Shown here piece after piece: positions 1 to 8,672 of a DNA stretch of 64,000 nucleotides. The stretch lies in the NCBI RefSeq assembly GCF_000686605.1, contig NZ_JMLC01000004.1, forward strand, positions 1-64,000. Direction: 5' to 3'. The DNA is from Streptococcus sobrinus DSM 20742 = ATCC 33478. Its GTDB lineage: Bacteria; Bacillota; Bacilli; Lactobacillales; Streptococcaceae. The notes beneath the pieces were generated by a model, which did no database searches, had not been told where the DNA came from, and saw only the letters and a list, made by a program, of their open reading frames with translations. The position numbers and the translations under genes were made by a program. Position 1 is the stretch's first letter; each line of letters starts with the position of its first letter.

Positions 1-215
1 AGGGTGTCGTGAGATGGAATACCGTTTTCCAAGGTAAGTACACTACGTAAGGAAGTTTCATAGATATTTCCAAAATCCTCTATTTCTTCCCAGAATTCTG
101 CACCTGAAAGGCGGGCAAAGAAGATGAGCAGCACAATATCAGCCAAGCTATGCTTGATCTTCCAATTGTCACGCTCATCACGGACAGTGATAAGAAATTC
201 TATAATCTCAGACAT
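1..215 (-). CDS. ISAs1-family transposase, N-terminal part (cut by window edge)
   Basis: Reading leftwards from an ATG at 215, about 71 codons stay open to the window edge. The peptide carries the features of the N-terminal domain associated with ISAs1-type DDE transposases: a basic stretch with HSLADI, then AEFWEEIEDFG, then GIPSHDT. Established knowledge: this family (COG5433) cuts and pastes its own IS with a DDE domain lying further downstream, here outside the window. A strong Shine-Dalgarno AGGAGGTG precedes the start. Whether the element is intact cannot be judged from this window. Confidence 0.8.
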   Translation of the reverse strand, partial: MSEIIEFLITVRDERDNWKIKHSLADIVLLIFFARLSGAEFWEEIEDFGNIYETSLRSVLTLENGIPSHDT

Positions 216-219
216 AAAG

Positions 220-252
220 ACACCTCCTAAGTCTATTATAACTCCGGAGGTG
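220..252 (-). promoter_or_regulatory. Transposase leader: -10 box and SD-sequestering inverted repeat
   Basis: On the minus strand GGAGGTG (252-246 read as CACCTCC) can pair with the Shine-Dalgarno AGGAGGTG near 227-221. A TATAAT lies between the arms at 240-235. A transcript started from that box would begin near 228 and lack the upstream arm, while read-through RNA from outside would contain both arms and hide the SD. No convincing -35 box was seen, so the promoter part is tentative. Confidence 0.45.
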
Positions 253-314
253 GACTCTTTTTTATGAATCTATTATCTGAAAACGTTATTTTCTTCATGC
301 GTTTGTCGTGTCTA

Positions 315-1523
315 TTAAGCATTTTTCTTGCTCAATTTGGCGTAAACTAGGTTAATGGCCAAACCAATTAAAGCTAGCACGATTGCGACATAGAAGGCTG
401 AGCTGTAATTGCCCTGATTACTACTTGCCATTTGCACGGCAACACGGGGAGCAAAGAAGGCTGCTAGGGAGTAACCGGTAAAGACAATCCCGTAATTGGT
501 CCCTTGATTGACTGGTCCATAATTTTCCATAACGATAGAAGGAAAGACTCCCATGACACCACCAAAGCAAATTCCAAGGCCAATGATACCGATGGCAAAA
601 CCAAGCTGACCTGGAATGATGGTCAATACTAACAAGGCTAAGGCTACGACTGAATAAATGATGGTTAGGGTTTTACTTCGTCCCAGTTTATCGGAAACCG
701 TTCCCCAGATAAAGCGACCGCTAGAATTACAAATAGAATAGAGACTGACATAGAGGGCAGCGGTTCCTGCCGATAGACCAAACATGGACTGACCAATTGT
801 AGCCGCTTGGGAAGCAATCATGAGACCAGAGAAAGCACCAAGGAAAAACATGGAAATAACTGTATAGAAAATCGGTGATTTCAGCATACCCACCCAGTTG
901 ATATTGCGGGCACCAGAATTTTTCTGACTCGGTGGATTCCAACCTTCTGGTTTGTAACCTGCTGGAGCCGCCTTAATGAAGAAGCTAGCAATTAGGACAA
1001 CAATGATATAAACCAATCCTAAAACACGAAAGGCAAATTTAGCATCATGGGTTTGAATCAAATGACTAGCTATTGGTGAGGCGATTACGGCTGCAAAGCC
1101 CATACCGGCTGTTAGGATACCAGATGCTAAGCCGCGCTTGTCAGGGAAGAGTCGTAAGGTATTGCTGAGAGCACCGGAATAAGCAAATCCTTGACCAAGC
1201 CCAGCCATCAAGCCGTAAGTGAGATAGAGCATACCTGGGCTGGTGGCAAAACCACTGAGACAAAAGCCAGTCGCAAAGAGGAGGGCACCAAGTGAGATGG
1301 TCCACTTAACATAGCCCTTATCAACTAGGTAGCCTCCAAGTATCATGGGGATAGGACCGATAGCATTATTAATGGTGAAGGCCAACATAATTTGGGGCAT
1401 GGTCCAACCAGTTTGCTTGCTAAGGGGACCAGCCAAAACACTGAAGGCATAGATGGCACCTGTACAGAGGAGGATGGCAGTAGAAGCAGTAATTACTGGC
1501 CATCTGTTAAATTTTTTTGTCAT
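315..1523 (-). CDS. OFA-family MFS transporter
   Basis: A 402-residue membrane protein with about 12 hydrophobic segments. The pattern is that of the oxalate/formate antiporter (OFA) branch of the major facilitator superfamily: an N-terminal helix after RWPV, GLGQGFAY in helix 4, and a helix-7 to 10 region containing GRFIWGTVSDKLGR. It probably exchanges small carboxylates, but the substrate cannot be read from sequence. The SD GAAAGGAC precedes the ATG. It diverges from a reductase operon, so the transporter may import that enzyme's acceptor or export its product (inference). A consensus cre site lies just upstream, implying CcpA control. Confidence 0.85.
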   Translation of the reverse strand: MTKKFNRWPVITASTAILLCTGAIYAFSVLAGPLSKQTGWTMPQIMLAFTINNAIGPIPMILGGYLVDKGYVKWTISLGALLFATGFCLSGFATSPGMLYLTYGLMAGLGQGFAYSGALSNTLRLFPDKRGLASGILTAGMGFAAVIASPIASHLIQTHDAKFAFRVLGLVYIIVVLIASFFIKAAPAGYKPEGWNPPSQKNSGARNINWVGMLKSPIFYTVISMFFLGAFSGLMIASQAATIGQSMFGLSAGTAALYVSLYSICNSSGRFIWGTVSDKLGRSKTLTIIYSVVALALLVLTIIPGQLGFAIGIIGLGICFGGVMGVFPSIVMENYGPVNQGTNYGIVFTGYSLAAFFAPRVAVQMASSNQGNYSSAFYVAIVLALIGLAINLVYAKLSKKNA

Positions 1524-1579
1524 AGGAAAAGTCCTTTCTAAAACTTTGTATATGTTTTCACAAAGACTATACTATCTTT

Positions 1580-1593
1580 TGAAAACGCTGTCA
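1580..1593. promoter_or_regulatory. cre site (CcpA operator), transporter side
   Basis: TGAAAACGCTGTCA matches the published cre consensus TGWAANCGNTNWCA at every position. It lies 57-70 nt upstream of the transporter start, where a repressor would block its promoter. Confidence 0.75.
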
Positions 1594-1688
1594 ATGCTAT
1601 TTAACAAAAAATCTAATAAAAGTTTGGAAATTTTGGTAAAAGCAATACTATTACACGATAAAAAGATACTATGACATTAAAAAATGGA

Positions 1689-1702
1689 AGATAGCGTTTA
1701 CA
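1689..1702. promoter_or_regulatory. cre-like site, reductase side
   Basis: Read on the minus strand, TGTAAACGCTATCT matches the cre consensus at all but the last position. It sits about 55 nt upstream of the FMN reductase start, so both divergent units appear to be under carbon catabolite control. Confidence 0.6.
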
Positions 1703-1756
1703 AAAAAATAAGGGCGTAGTACAATGAGGATGAAAAAATGTGAAAGAGGTAACAAA

Positions 1757-2359
1757 ATGAAATTAGTTGCGATTGTTGGGACCAATTCTGACCGGTCAAC
1801 CAACCGGAAATTATTAAAATTCATGGCTAAACATTTTGCCCAAGAGGCTGAGATTGAAATTCTAGAAATTAAGGACCTGCCAGCCTTTAATGAACCTGAG
1901 GAAAAACAGGCGCCTCAAGTTGTAGCAGAATTTAATCAGAAAATTGCTCAAGCCCAAGGGGTCATCATTGCGACACCGGAATATGACCACACCATTCCAG
2001 CTCCCCTTTCAAGTACGCTGGAATGGATTGCCTATACCAGTCGACCTTTGATTAATAAGCCTGTCATGATTGTTGGGGTATCTCTGGGACTTCTGGGAAC
2101 ATCTCGGGCCCAAGCTCACTTGCGGCAAATCTTGGATGCGCCAGAGCTTAAGGCAAGAGTGATGCCAGGGAATGAATTTCTCCTGGGTCATTCTGAGCAG
2201 GTCTTGACCGATGATGGTCAGCTCAATAATCCTGATAAGGTCAGCGAGCTCGAAGACTGTTTTGCGGAATTCTTAGCTTTTGCTGAGCTGACCAACCAGC
2301 TGGTTAAGGAAACTGATACCAAGCGTAAACAAGCCTTTGCTTGGGAACTAGCCGACTAG
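1757..2359 (+). CDS. NAD(P)H-dependent FMN reductase family protein
   Basis: A 200-residue flavodoxin-fold protein. It opens with KLVAIVGTN, has the loop ATPEYDHTIP typical of NAD(P)H:FMN/quinone reductases, and a GVSLGLLGTSRAQ helix. The ATG at 1757 is chosen over an in-frame ATG 33 nt earlier because it has the SD AAAGAGGT and begins like its paralogue. It would pass hydride from NAD(P)H to flavin in the cytoplasm. It is visibly paralogous to the N-terminal domain of the next gene, 18 nt away, so the pair looks like a tandem duplication in which one copy fused to a reductase. It may be an accessory electron donor to that enzyme (inference). Confidence 0.85.
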   Translation: MKLVAIVGTNSDRSTNRKLLKFMAKHFAQEAEIEILEIKDLPAFNEPEEKQAPQVVAEFNQKIAQAQGVIIATPEYDHTIPAPLSSTLEWIAYTSRPLINKPVMIVGVSLGLLGTSRAQAHLRQILDAPELKARVMPGNEFLLGHSEQVLTDDGQLNNPDKVSELEDCFAEFLAFAELTNQLVKETDTKRKQAFAWELAD

Positions 2360-2377
2360 GAGGAGAAGGGAGAAATC

Positions 2378-4789
2378 ATGAAATTAGTTGCTATTACGGG
2401 GACCAATGCTAAACATTCCTATAATCGAAAATTGTTGCAATTTATGGCCAAGTACTTTGCTAAAAAGGCCCAAATTGATATTTTGGATATTGATCAGGTA
2501 CCCATGTTCAATGAAACCGATGATCAAACGAATTCAGTGGTCATTCAAAATTTTAATCAAAAGATTTCAGAAGCGGATGGGGTTATTATTGCTACCCCTG
2601 AGCACAACCATACTATACCTTCTAGCCTCAACAGTCTTCTGGAATGGCTCTCCTTCAATATTCATCCCTTGGATGGCAAGCCAGTCATGATTGTTGGTGC
2701 TTCCTATTCTGAGCAAGGATCTTCTCGAGCTCAACTGCATCTGCGGCAGATTTTGGACGCCCCTGGTGTCAATGCGACCGTTATGCCAGGTAATGAATTC
2801 TTATTGGGCTTTGCCCACAAGGCCTTTGATGAGCAGGGTGACCTGAAAGACCAAAAGACGGTAGATTTCCTGGAAACCTGTTTCTATCGTTTTGTCCGCT
2901 TTGTGACCGTTGCCAATCAGCTCAATGAGCCTGAAGAAGTGCATTTTGAACCGGGCGATTATGAGGTGACAACAGAAGGTCACAATGGACCTCTGCCTGT
3001 AACGGTTACTTTGTCTGACGACCGAATTGAAAAGATTGATATTGATAGCTCAGGTGAAACCTCTGGGATTTCCGATATTGTCTTCACTCGGATTCCCAAT
3101 GAAATCATTGAAGGCCAAACCCTCAATGTTGATACTGTTTCTGGAGCTTCTGTAACTTCCAACGGTGTCTTGGATGGAGTGGCAAGGGCTATTCGTCTGG
3201 CTGGTGGAAATCCTGACACCCTCAAGAAAAGACCTAAAGCTCCATCTGCCTTGGATAAGGAAGATAAGGACTTGACGACCGATGTGCTGGTTGTCGGTGG
3301 TGGGGGCGCTGGTCTATCAGCGGCTGCTACAGTCCTGCAGAAGGGAAAATCTGTCGTCCTCTTGGAAAAATTCCCAGCCCTAGGTGGTAATACCGTTCGA
3401 GCTGGTGGTCCTATGAATGCTCCAGACCCTGACTGGCAAAAGACTTTTGCAGCAAATCCTGGTGAAGCTCACAATTTGGAAGAATTGATTTCTATGGATT
3501 TGTCAGCTATTGATTCAGAATATCGGGATGACTTCCAAGCTCTGCAGGAACAAGTTCATGCCTATCTCAAGAATCCAAGCTTCCTCTTCGATTCTAGGCT
3601 ACTCTATAGGATTCAAACCTATTTGGGTGGTAAGCGGACCGACCTCAAGGGTAATGAAATCCACGGTAATTACGATTTAGTCAAAATTCTGACCGAGCAT
3701 GCTCTGGATTCGGTGCACTGGTTGGAAAATGTCGGGGTTGAATTTGACCACAGCGATGTAACCATGCCTGTTGGAGCCATCTGGCGGCGGGGCCACAAGC
3801 CTAAGGTGCCAATGGGATTTGCTTATATTTCTGTTTTGGACGATTACGTTCGCAAGGCTGGCGGCACTATATTGACGGATACTCCAGTTAAAGATTTGAT
3901 TGTTGAAGACGGTCAAATCAAGGGTGCTATTGCGACCGGTCGCAACGGCCAAATTATCACCGTTCATGCCAAGGCTGTAGTTCTGGCTTCTGGTGGCTTT
4001 GGAGCCAATACCAAGATGCTTCAGAAGTACAATACCTACTGGACTGAGATTGATGATGACATCAAGACCTCGAACTCACCAGCCATTACAGGGGATGGTA
4101 TCATTCTCGGTCAATCGGTCGGTGCTGATTTGGTAGGTATGGGCTTCACGCAAATGATGCCGGTTTCTGATCCAAATACAGGAGCCCTCTTCTCAGGCCT
4201 GCAAGTCCCACCAGCTAACTTTGTTATGGTCAATCAGCAGGGTAAACGCTTTGTCGATGAATATGGTAGCCGAGACAAACTGGCCCAGGCAGCTATTGAC
4301 AACGGCGGCCTCTTCTACCTGATTGCTGATGATAATATCAAGGCGACTGCCTATAATACCAGCCAAGAAAAGATTGATGCCCAAGTGGTTGCGGGCACCC
4401 TTTTCCGCGATGATAGTCTGGAGGGCCTAGCTGAACAAATCGGTGTTAATCCAGAGGTTTTTGTTCAAACTATCGCTAACTATAATGCCTATGTTGATGC
4501 GGGTTACGACCCTGAATTTGATAAGGGAGCTTTTGACCTCAAGGTTGAAAAGGCACCATTTTATGCGACTCCTCGCAAACCAGCTGTTCACCATACTATG
4601 GGTGGCCTGAAGATTGATACTCAGGCCCATGTCCTCAACGAGAAGGACCAAGCAATTTCAGGTCTCTATGCAGCAGGAGAAGTTGCTGGTGGTCTCCATG
4701 CCGGTAATCGCCTAGGCGGTAACTCTCTGACCGACATCTTCACCTTTGGCCGCATCGCAGCCCAAACCGCTGTTGATGAATGGTGTTAA
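2378..4789 (+). CDS. Three-domain NAD(P)H-dependent flavoprotein reductase (fumarate reductase/flavocytochrome c family)
   Basis: 803 residues with no signal peptide. Domain 1 (about 1-190) is an FMN-reductase domain. Domain 2 (about 195-275) is an FMN-binding domain with the ApbE-type covalent flavinylation signature D252-TVSGA-S258. Domain 3 (about 295-803) is a FAD_binding_2/fumarate reductase fold with the dinucleotide motif [12 protein letters not shown]. The family's catalytic arginine is seen as R632 (GSRDK), the substrate histidine as H738/H739 (VHHTMGG) and the second arginine as R778 (GNRLGG). The usual QxHP histidine is replaced by Met (Q592-M-M594-P), so the acceptor may be an enoate other than fumarate. 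It would be a soluble NAD(P)H oxidase-type electron sink. It needs ApbE, not present here. SD AGGAGGAG. Confidence 0.85.
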   Translation: MKLVAITGTNAKHSYNRKLLQFMAKYFAKKAQIDILDIDQVPMFNETDDQTNSVVIQNFNQKISEADGVIIATPEHNHTIPSSLNSLLEWLSFNIHPLDGKPVMIVGASYSEQGSSRAQLHLRQILDAPGVNATVMPGNEFLLGFAHKAFDEQGDLKDQKTVDFLETCFYRFVRFVTVANQLNEPEEVHFEPGDYEVTTEGHNGPLPVTVTLSDDRIEKIDIDSSGETSGISDIVFTRIPNEIIEGQTLNVDTVSGASVTSNGVLDGVARAIRLAGGNPDTLKKRPKAPSALDKEDKDLTTDVLVVGGGGAGLSAAATVLQKGKSVVLLEKFPALGGNTVRAGGPMNAPDPDWQKTFAANPGEAHNLEELISMDLSAIDSEYRDDFQALQEQVHAYLKNPSFLFDSRLLYRIQTYLGGKRTDLKGNEIHGNYDLVKILTEHALDSVHWLENVGVEFDHSDVTMPVGAIWRRGHKPKVPMGFAYISVLDDYVRKAGGTILTDTPVKDLIVEDGQIKGAIATGRNGQIITVHAKAVVLASGGFGANTKMLQKYNTYWTEIDDDIKTSNSPAITGDGIILGQSVGADLVGMGFTQMMPVSDPNTGALFSGLQVPPANFVMVNQQGKRFVDEYGSRDKLAQAAIDNGGLFYLIADDNIKATAYNTSQEKIDAQVVAGTLFRDDSLEGLAEQIGVNPEVFVQTIANYNAYVDAGYDPEFDKGAFDLKVEKAPFYATPRKPAVHHTMGGLKIDTQAHVLNEKDQAISGLYAAGEVAGGLHAGNRLGGNSLTDIFTFGRIAAQTAVDEWC

Positions 4790-4806
4790 ATACCTATTTA
4801 GATATT

Positions 4807-4840
4807 AAGGTACAGTTTTAGTCTGTGCCTTTTTGTTTTG
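4807..4840 (+). terminator. Intrinsic terminator of reductase operon
   Basis: AAGGTACAG pairs with CTGTGCCTT (one G-U) around a 7-nt loop, followed by a T-rich tract. Confidence 0.8.
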
Positions 4841-4950
4841 ATTGCCCTTGCAAATTTTGGTGGAATCTGTTATATTAAAATAGTATATATTAAATATATA
4901 TACATCAAAATGGTACAACATAATTAAACCTAATTTGCGGAGGTGACAAT

Positions 4951-5862
4951 ATGAAGCAGAATATTTTTATAGAGACTGCTAAAGGTAGACTTATCAGGCC
5001 TATTGTTTTTGTGCTCCCACTTGGCCTTCTGTTGTTTATTGTTGGTCAATTGCTGGGAATTGGTATCGTAACTATTTTTGTCAAGATTTTATCCCTGCTT
5101 GGCTTGGCCAGCCAAACGACAGCTATAACGGCGTTGGCCTTTTTGAACTATGATTTTGGTGTTTTCTTGGTTTTCTTTGCCTGGGTCAAATGGGTTGAAA
5201 GGCGTCCCATTTCCTCTATGGGTCTCTTTAAGAATCGAGCAGGAGTGGAATTGCTAAAAGGTTGGCTCCTAGGTGGAGCAATGTTTACTTTGATTATCTT
5301 CTTACTTGGTCTTTTTGGTATTGTTCAGATCGATAAAATAAATCTGACGGTCTCAAGTCTAGGGTTTCTCATTCTTTTTATCCTAGCTTGGCAGGTCCAA
5401 AGTGCTGGTGAAGAATTGATGACCAGGGGCTGGTTATTGCCGGTTTTAGCCAGTCATCACCGCAGGATAACAGCCGTCTCCATTGTATCAGTCCTGTTTG
5501 CGGCCATGCATTTATTGAATCCTAATGTGACCCTGATTTCATTTGCCAATGCAACTCTTTTTGGTCTCATGATGTGTCTTTACCTTATTTGGAAAGGTAA
5601 TCTTTGGGGAGCTTTTGGTATTCATGCGGCTTGGAACTGTTTTCAGGGTTCCATCTTTGGTGTTCAGGTTTCTGGTTTAGATGTGTTGCCGTCAGCTATT
5701 ATTAAGCTCAAGTTGGCTGGACCAGACTTTTTAACCGGTGGTAAATTTGGTATTGAGGGAAGCTTGGTGACCTTAGTCATTTATGCATCTGTTTGTTTTT
5801 TCCTCTACCTGAAAATTCGTAAGAAAGTGGCAGTCAGGCCACAAATATCCAGTAAAAGCTAG
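4951..5862 (+). CDS. CPBP-family intramembrane metalloprotease (Abi/CAAX type)
   Basis: 303 residues with about eight hydrophobic segments. The family's motifs are visible in order: EELMTR (E154-E155-xxx-R159), then a membrane segment ending AMHLLNPN, then HAAWNCFQG. In characterised CPBP proteases these Glu and His residues form the active site within the membrane. In streptococci and lactobacilli relatives are linked to bacteriocin self-immunity or protein processing, but no bacteriocin gene is adjacent, so the role stays open. SD GGAGGTG precedes the ATG. It forms its own unit between two terminators. Confidence 0.85.
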   Translation: MKQNIFIETAKGRLIRPIVFVLPLGLLLFIVGQLLGIGIVTIFVKILSLLGLASQTTAITALAFLNYDFGVFLVFFAWVKWVERRPISSMGLFKNRAGVELLKGWLLGGAMFTLIIFLLGLFGIVQIDKINLTVSSLGFLILFILAWQVQSAGEELMTRGWLLPVLASHHRRITAVSIVSVLFAAMHLLNPNVTLISFANATLFGLMMCLYLIWKGNLWGAFGIHAAWNCFQGSIFGVQVSGLDVLPSAIIKLKLAGPDFLTGGKFGIEGSLVTLVIYASVCFFLYLKIRKKVAVRPQISSKS

Positions 5863-5880
5863 GTTTCGGCCTAGTTTTTT
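5857..5880 (+). terminator. Intrinsic terminator after CPBP protease
   Basis: CTAGG pairs with CCTAG around a short loop, followed by TTTTTT. The left arm overlaps the gene's stop codon. Confidence 0.8.
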
Positions 5881-5951
5881 GCTATAATCGTAAGTGCTTT
5901 AATAATGGTGGGTATGGCCATTTCTGAGCTATACTCAATTAGGAGTTTGCT

Positions 5952-6716
5952 ATGAATTTTATTTTTGACTTGGATGGAACTCTGTCGTTTGATGGTTTTA
6001 GTATTGATGAAAAAATCAAGAAGGTCCTAGCCCAGGCCAGTAACTACGGACATAAAATCAATTTTGCTTCAGCTCGCTCTTATCGTGATTCCCTTAAGAT
6101 GTTGGGTGAGGAACTGGCTCAGGAGCGGGTCTTCGGTCTTAATGGTGGCCTAGTTTATGAGAAAGGGCACTTAGTCCTAGAACACAACTTAGATCCTGTT
6201 GGCTATCAGGAAGCTCTTAAATATTGTCGTTATTATAACTTGCCTTACTTTGTTGACAATTCCTTTAATTATGCGACCGATAATGAAGAATATCTACCAT
6301 TTATTAAGATGGTTGACCCCTTAAACCTTGCTCAGAAAGTTTCAGCTGATAAGTTGAAAGATCCGATTAAGATGGTTGTCTACTTGGGAAATCACGAAGA
6401 TCTTCTGGCTGATATTAGTTATCGGACCAAGGAAATGAATCTGTTTGAATTGATTTATCACGAAAATGAGAAATGTCTTTATCTGAATCCCAGCAATATC
6501 AGCAAGGCTTCGACCATTAAGGAAGTTCTTGATGAGCCCTACATTGCTTTTGGTAACGATAAAAATGATATCAATATGTTTAAGGATGCGCTCTACGCTG
6601 TACAGGTCGGCCGCTATCCTTATTTAAAGATGTATGCTGATGATCAAGTGGACGCAGACAGTCAATTGGTTGCAGCTAAAATTTTGGAACTTTTCCAGGA
6701 ATTTCAAGGGAAATAG
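5952..6716 (+). CDS. HAD-superfamily (Cof-type) phosphatase
   Basis: 254 residues. The HAD motif I FDLDGTL lies at the N-terminus (D6 nucleophile, D8 acid/base). Motif II is ASARS, and the C-terminal motif IV is AFGNDKNDINMF. The cap between them is of the C2 (Cof) type. It should hydrolyse a small phosphorylated metabolite such as a sugar phosphate in the cytoplasm, but the substrate is not predictable. The SD TTAGGAG precedes the ATG. A terminator follows and none of its neighbours suggests a pathway. Confidence 0.85.
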   Translation: MNFIFDLDGTLSFDGFSIDEKIKKVLAQASNYGHKINFASARSYRDSLKMLGEELAQERVFGLNGGLVYEKGHLVLEHNLDPVGYQEALKYCRYYNLPYFVDNSFNYATDNEEYLPFIKMVDPLNLAQKVSADKLKDPIKMVVYLGNHEDLLADISYRTKEMNLFELIYHENEKCLYLNPSNISKASTIKEVLDEPYIAFGNDKNDINMFKDALYAVQVGRYPYLKMYADDQVDADSQLVAAKILELFQEFQGK

Positions 6717-6736
6717 TCCGATTAAGAAGTTAAGTG

Positions 6737-6767
6737 AGTCTGGGAATTTACTTCCAGACTTTTTTTA
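6737..6767 (+). terminator. Intrinsic terminator after HAD phosphatase
   Basis: AGTCTGG pairs perfectly with CCAGACT around a 10-nt loop and runs into a tract of seven T. Confidence 0.85.
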
Positions 6768-6862
6768 TTGCTTTAGAGTCTCTAAACAAAATTTTAGAAA
6801 TCTTTTTCTAAAAGAGTTATGATTGAGCTGCCGTTAGGAGACGGCTAGAAAGTGAGAAAACT

Positions 6863-7366
6863 ATGCCAACATTTTTTGGAGAACCAGTTACTATAGCTAT
6901 AGATAAACAATTTCAGGTGGGGGATATAGCACCAGATTTTACCTTGATGGCCTCGGATTTAAGCCAAAAAAGTTTATCGGATTTTGCTGGAAAGAAGAAG
7001 GTCCTCAGTATTGTGCCATCAATTGATACAGGAGTCTGTTCAACGCAGACACGGATTTTTAATAAAGAATTATCAGAGCTTGCGGATACAGTTGTGATCA
7101 CTGTTTCAGCAGATCTTCCCTTTGCACAGGAAAAATGGTGTGGCGTGCAAGGTCTAGATGAGGCCATCATGTTGTCAGATTATTATGATAACCACTTTGG
7201 TCAGGCTTATGGAGTTTTGATGGAAGAGTGGCACCTACTGGCTCGGGCTGTTCTGGTCTTGGATGAAAAGAATAAAATTACCTATACCCAATACTTGGAT
7301 AATATTAATTCTGAACCGGATTATCAAGCAGCAATTGCTGCGGTCAAGGCACTCAAATCTCTCTAA
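6863..7366 (+). CDS. tpx: Thiol peroxidase (Tpx)
   Basis: 167 residues, the normal Tpx length. The peroxidatic cysteine is C59 in DTGVCSTQT and the resolving cysteine is C93 in KWCG. These are the two positions of the atypical 2-Cys peroxiredoxin Tpx subfamily. It reduces H2O2 and alkyl hydroperoxides with electrons from thioredoxin, which matters in a catalase-negative oral streptococcus. It stands alone between two terminators. Confidence 0.93.
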   Translation: MPTFFGEPVTIAIDKQFQVGDIAPDFTLMASDLSQKSLSDFAGKKKVLSIVPSIDTGVCSTQTRIFNKELSELADTVVITVSADLPFAQEKWCGVQGLDEAIMLSDYYDNHFGQAYGVLMEEWHLLARAVLVLDEKNKITYTQYLDNINSEPDYQAAIAAVKALKSL

Positions 7367-7516
7367 TTAAGTTAGTTGAGTTTGAATCACGCTGTCAGGG
7401 CATGGCCGGTTTAAATTGATTATTCAGGTTTAGGAAAGCTAGCGATTTACTCTCTTATCTAGAGTTTAGGGGGGATGTCCCCAGACTAAGCTCACTCTTT
7501 TGCTTTCAGACTCAGG

Positions 7517-7556
7517 AAAAATCAGTCTCTGTCTCTCCTCAGACTGATTTTTTTTC
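7517..7556 (+). terminator. Intrinsic terminator after tpx
   Basis: AAAATCAGTCT pairs with AGACTGATTTT around a pyrimidine-rich loop, followed by a run of T. The near-symmetrical A/T flanks could allow function in both directions. Confidence 0.8.
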
Positions 7557-7561
7557 TCCCT

Positions 7562-7590
7562 TTGATTTTCTTGAAAATTTAAGGTATGAT
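7562..7590 (+). promoter_or_regulatory. Sigma-A-type promoter of the S-subunit-like gene
   Basis: TTGATT (7562-7567) and TATGAT (7585-7590) are separated by 17 nt. This places the start of transcription near 7597, with a leader of about 55 nt. Confidence 0.6.
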
Positions 7591-7652
7591 ATAGCAGAAG
7601 AATGAGTACTTTCATGGATTTCCATGAAAATAAAGGGAGAAGGAGGCATACC

Positions 7653-8246
7653 ATGAAGCTAATTGAAGACTATCTTGCTAATCCGGTAAAGAAATTACCG
7701 TTAGGGCAAGTAGCGCGAGCTTTCAAAGGTAAGGCTGTGTCTGGTAAGGCTGATCCTGGTCGGATTAGTTATATTAATCTGTCAGATATGACGGAGTTTG
7801 GTATTGATTACGATCATCTTAAGACATTTGATGATGAGCAAGATAAGTTGCAAAAGTATCTCTTGGAAACTGGCGATGTTCTTGTGGCTTCTAAAGGAAC
7901 GGTCAAAAAGGTTGCAGTTTTTGAAGGACAGGATTTTCCCATTGTAGCATCATCGAATATCACAGTCTTAAGGCCAATTGAGGAATTGAATGGCTTTTAC
8001 CTCAAATTATTTTTAGAGTCTGATTTGGGTCAAGCCCTGATTGATACAGCCGATAAAGGTAAGGCTGTTTTGAACATCTCAACAGCTCAGCTCCTAGAAA
8101 TTCCGGTTCCTCAAATCCCGCTTGTTAAACAGAACTATTTGGTGCAATATGCTTACAAGGGTCAGGCTGACTACGAACGTAAGTTGGCCCGTGCTCAGCA
8201 AGAGTGGGAGCATATTAAGCAAGAGGTAGCTAAAAATTTATTTTAA
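7653..8246 (+). CDS. Orphan type I restriction specificity (S) subunit-like protein
   Basis: 197 residues. The ATG at 7653 is chosen for its SD GAAGGAGG; an in-frame ATG 51 nt earlier has none. The middle carries the pattern of a single target-recognition domain of HsdS/Methylase_S: LLETGDVLVASKGT, then SSNITVLRP, then ISTAQLLEIPVPQIPL, followed by a C-terminal helix of about 35 residues. True S subunits have two such halves. This one has one, and no hsdM or hsdR is nearby. It may bind DNA as a dimer, serve a remote methylase, or have another role. Annotated relatives in streptococci are usually called restriction subunit S domain proteins (recollection). Confidence 0.7.
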   Translation: MKLIEDYLANPVKKLPLGQVARAFKGKAVSGKADPGRISYINLSDMTEFGIDYDHLKTFDDEQDKLQKYLLETGDVLVASKGTVKKVAVFEGQDFPIVASSNITVLRPIEELNGFYLKLFLESDLGQALIDTADKGKAVLNISTAQLLEIPVPQIPLVKQNYLVQYAYKGQADYERKLARAQQEWEHIKQEVAKNLF

Positions 8247-8672
8247 GCCAAGTGGGGAGAGTTTCCCAACCCTCAATTTTTTAATATCTCAGTCCCTGTT
8301 TTAAAATCATTTATATCTGTAAAATACTAGTCCGGTGACAGTTTGTCCCAGGCTTTTTCTTATGCCTTCAAACCGTTTTTATGAGAAATGAATCAACTAA
8401 CCTAGCTGGTGGCTTACAATGCACTTGTAAGGGAAGCTTTCCGAAACTTACATGTTATCCATGAAAAAATCAGCTTGATTGATTTGAAATTGCCATGAAA
8501 GTTAATTGTCTGTAATGTTACTAGTTTGACACAATTATCAAAAAAACTGTTATTAAAGATACTCAGTTTTTAAATATGAAAGTGCTATTATGGAGGCATA
8601 GTTTGGTAGGAGGAATTGTATGTCTGCCAATAACTAAATATTTTAAGCTCATAGCTAGAGGAGTGTTTTTTT
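8247..8672 (+). promoter_or_regulatory. 426-nt upstream region of gtf1
   Basis: No coding sequence was recognised. A weak stem GGGGA/TTCCC followed by T-rich sequence (8252-8285) may end the previous unit. Two inverted repeats follow: TTACA/TGTAA at about 8416-8430, and TGTAAG/CTTACA at about 8427-8454 enclosing GGAAGCTTTCC. Two promoter candidates are seen: TTGACA (8526-8531) with TATTAA (8551-8556) at a long 19-nt spacing, and an extended -10 TGCTATTAT ending at 8591. ATAGTTTGG at 8598-8606 recurs upstream of gtf3. The SD GAGGAG precedes the gtf1 ATG. Confidence 0.45.

Noticed and set aside
278-291. cre-like TGAAAACGTTATTT near the 3' end of the transporter gene
   Set aside because: The last two consensus positions do not match, and the site is downstream of the transporter with no gene starting there.
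8336-8347. GACA-GTT-TGTC upstream of gtf1 as a ComR-type box
   Set aside because: The spacing between half sites is 3 nt and the flanks do not match the ComR box I know; only a weak stem is left.
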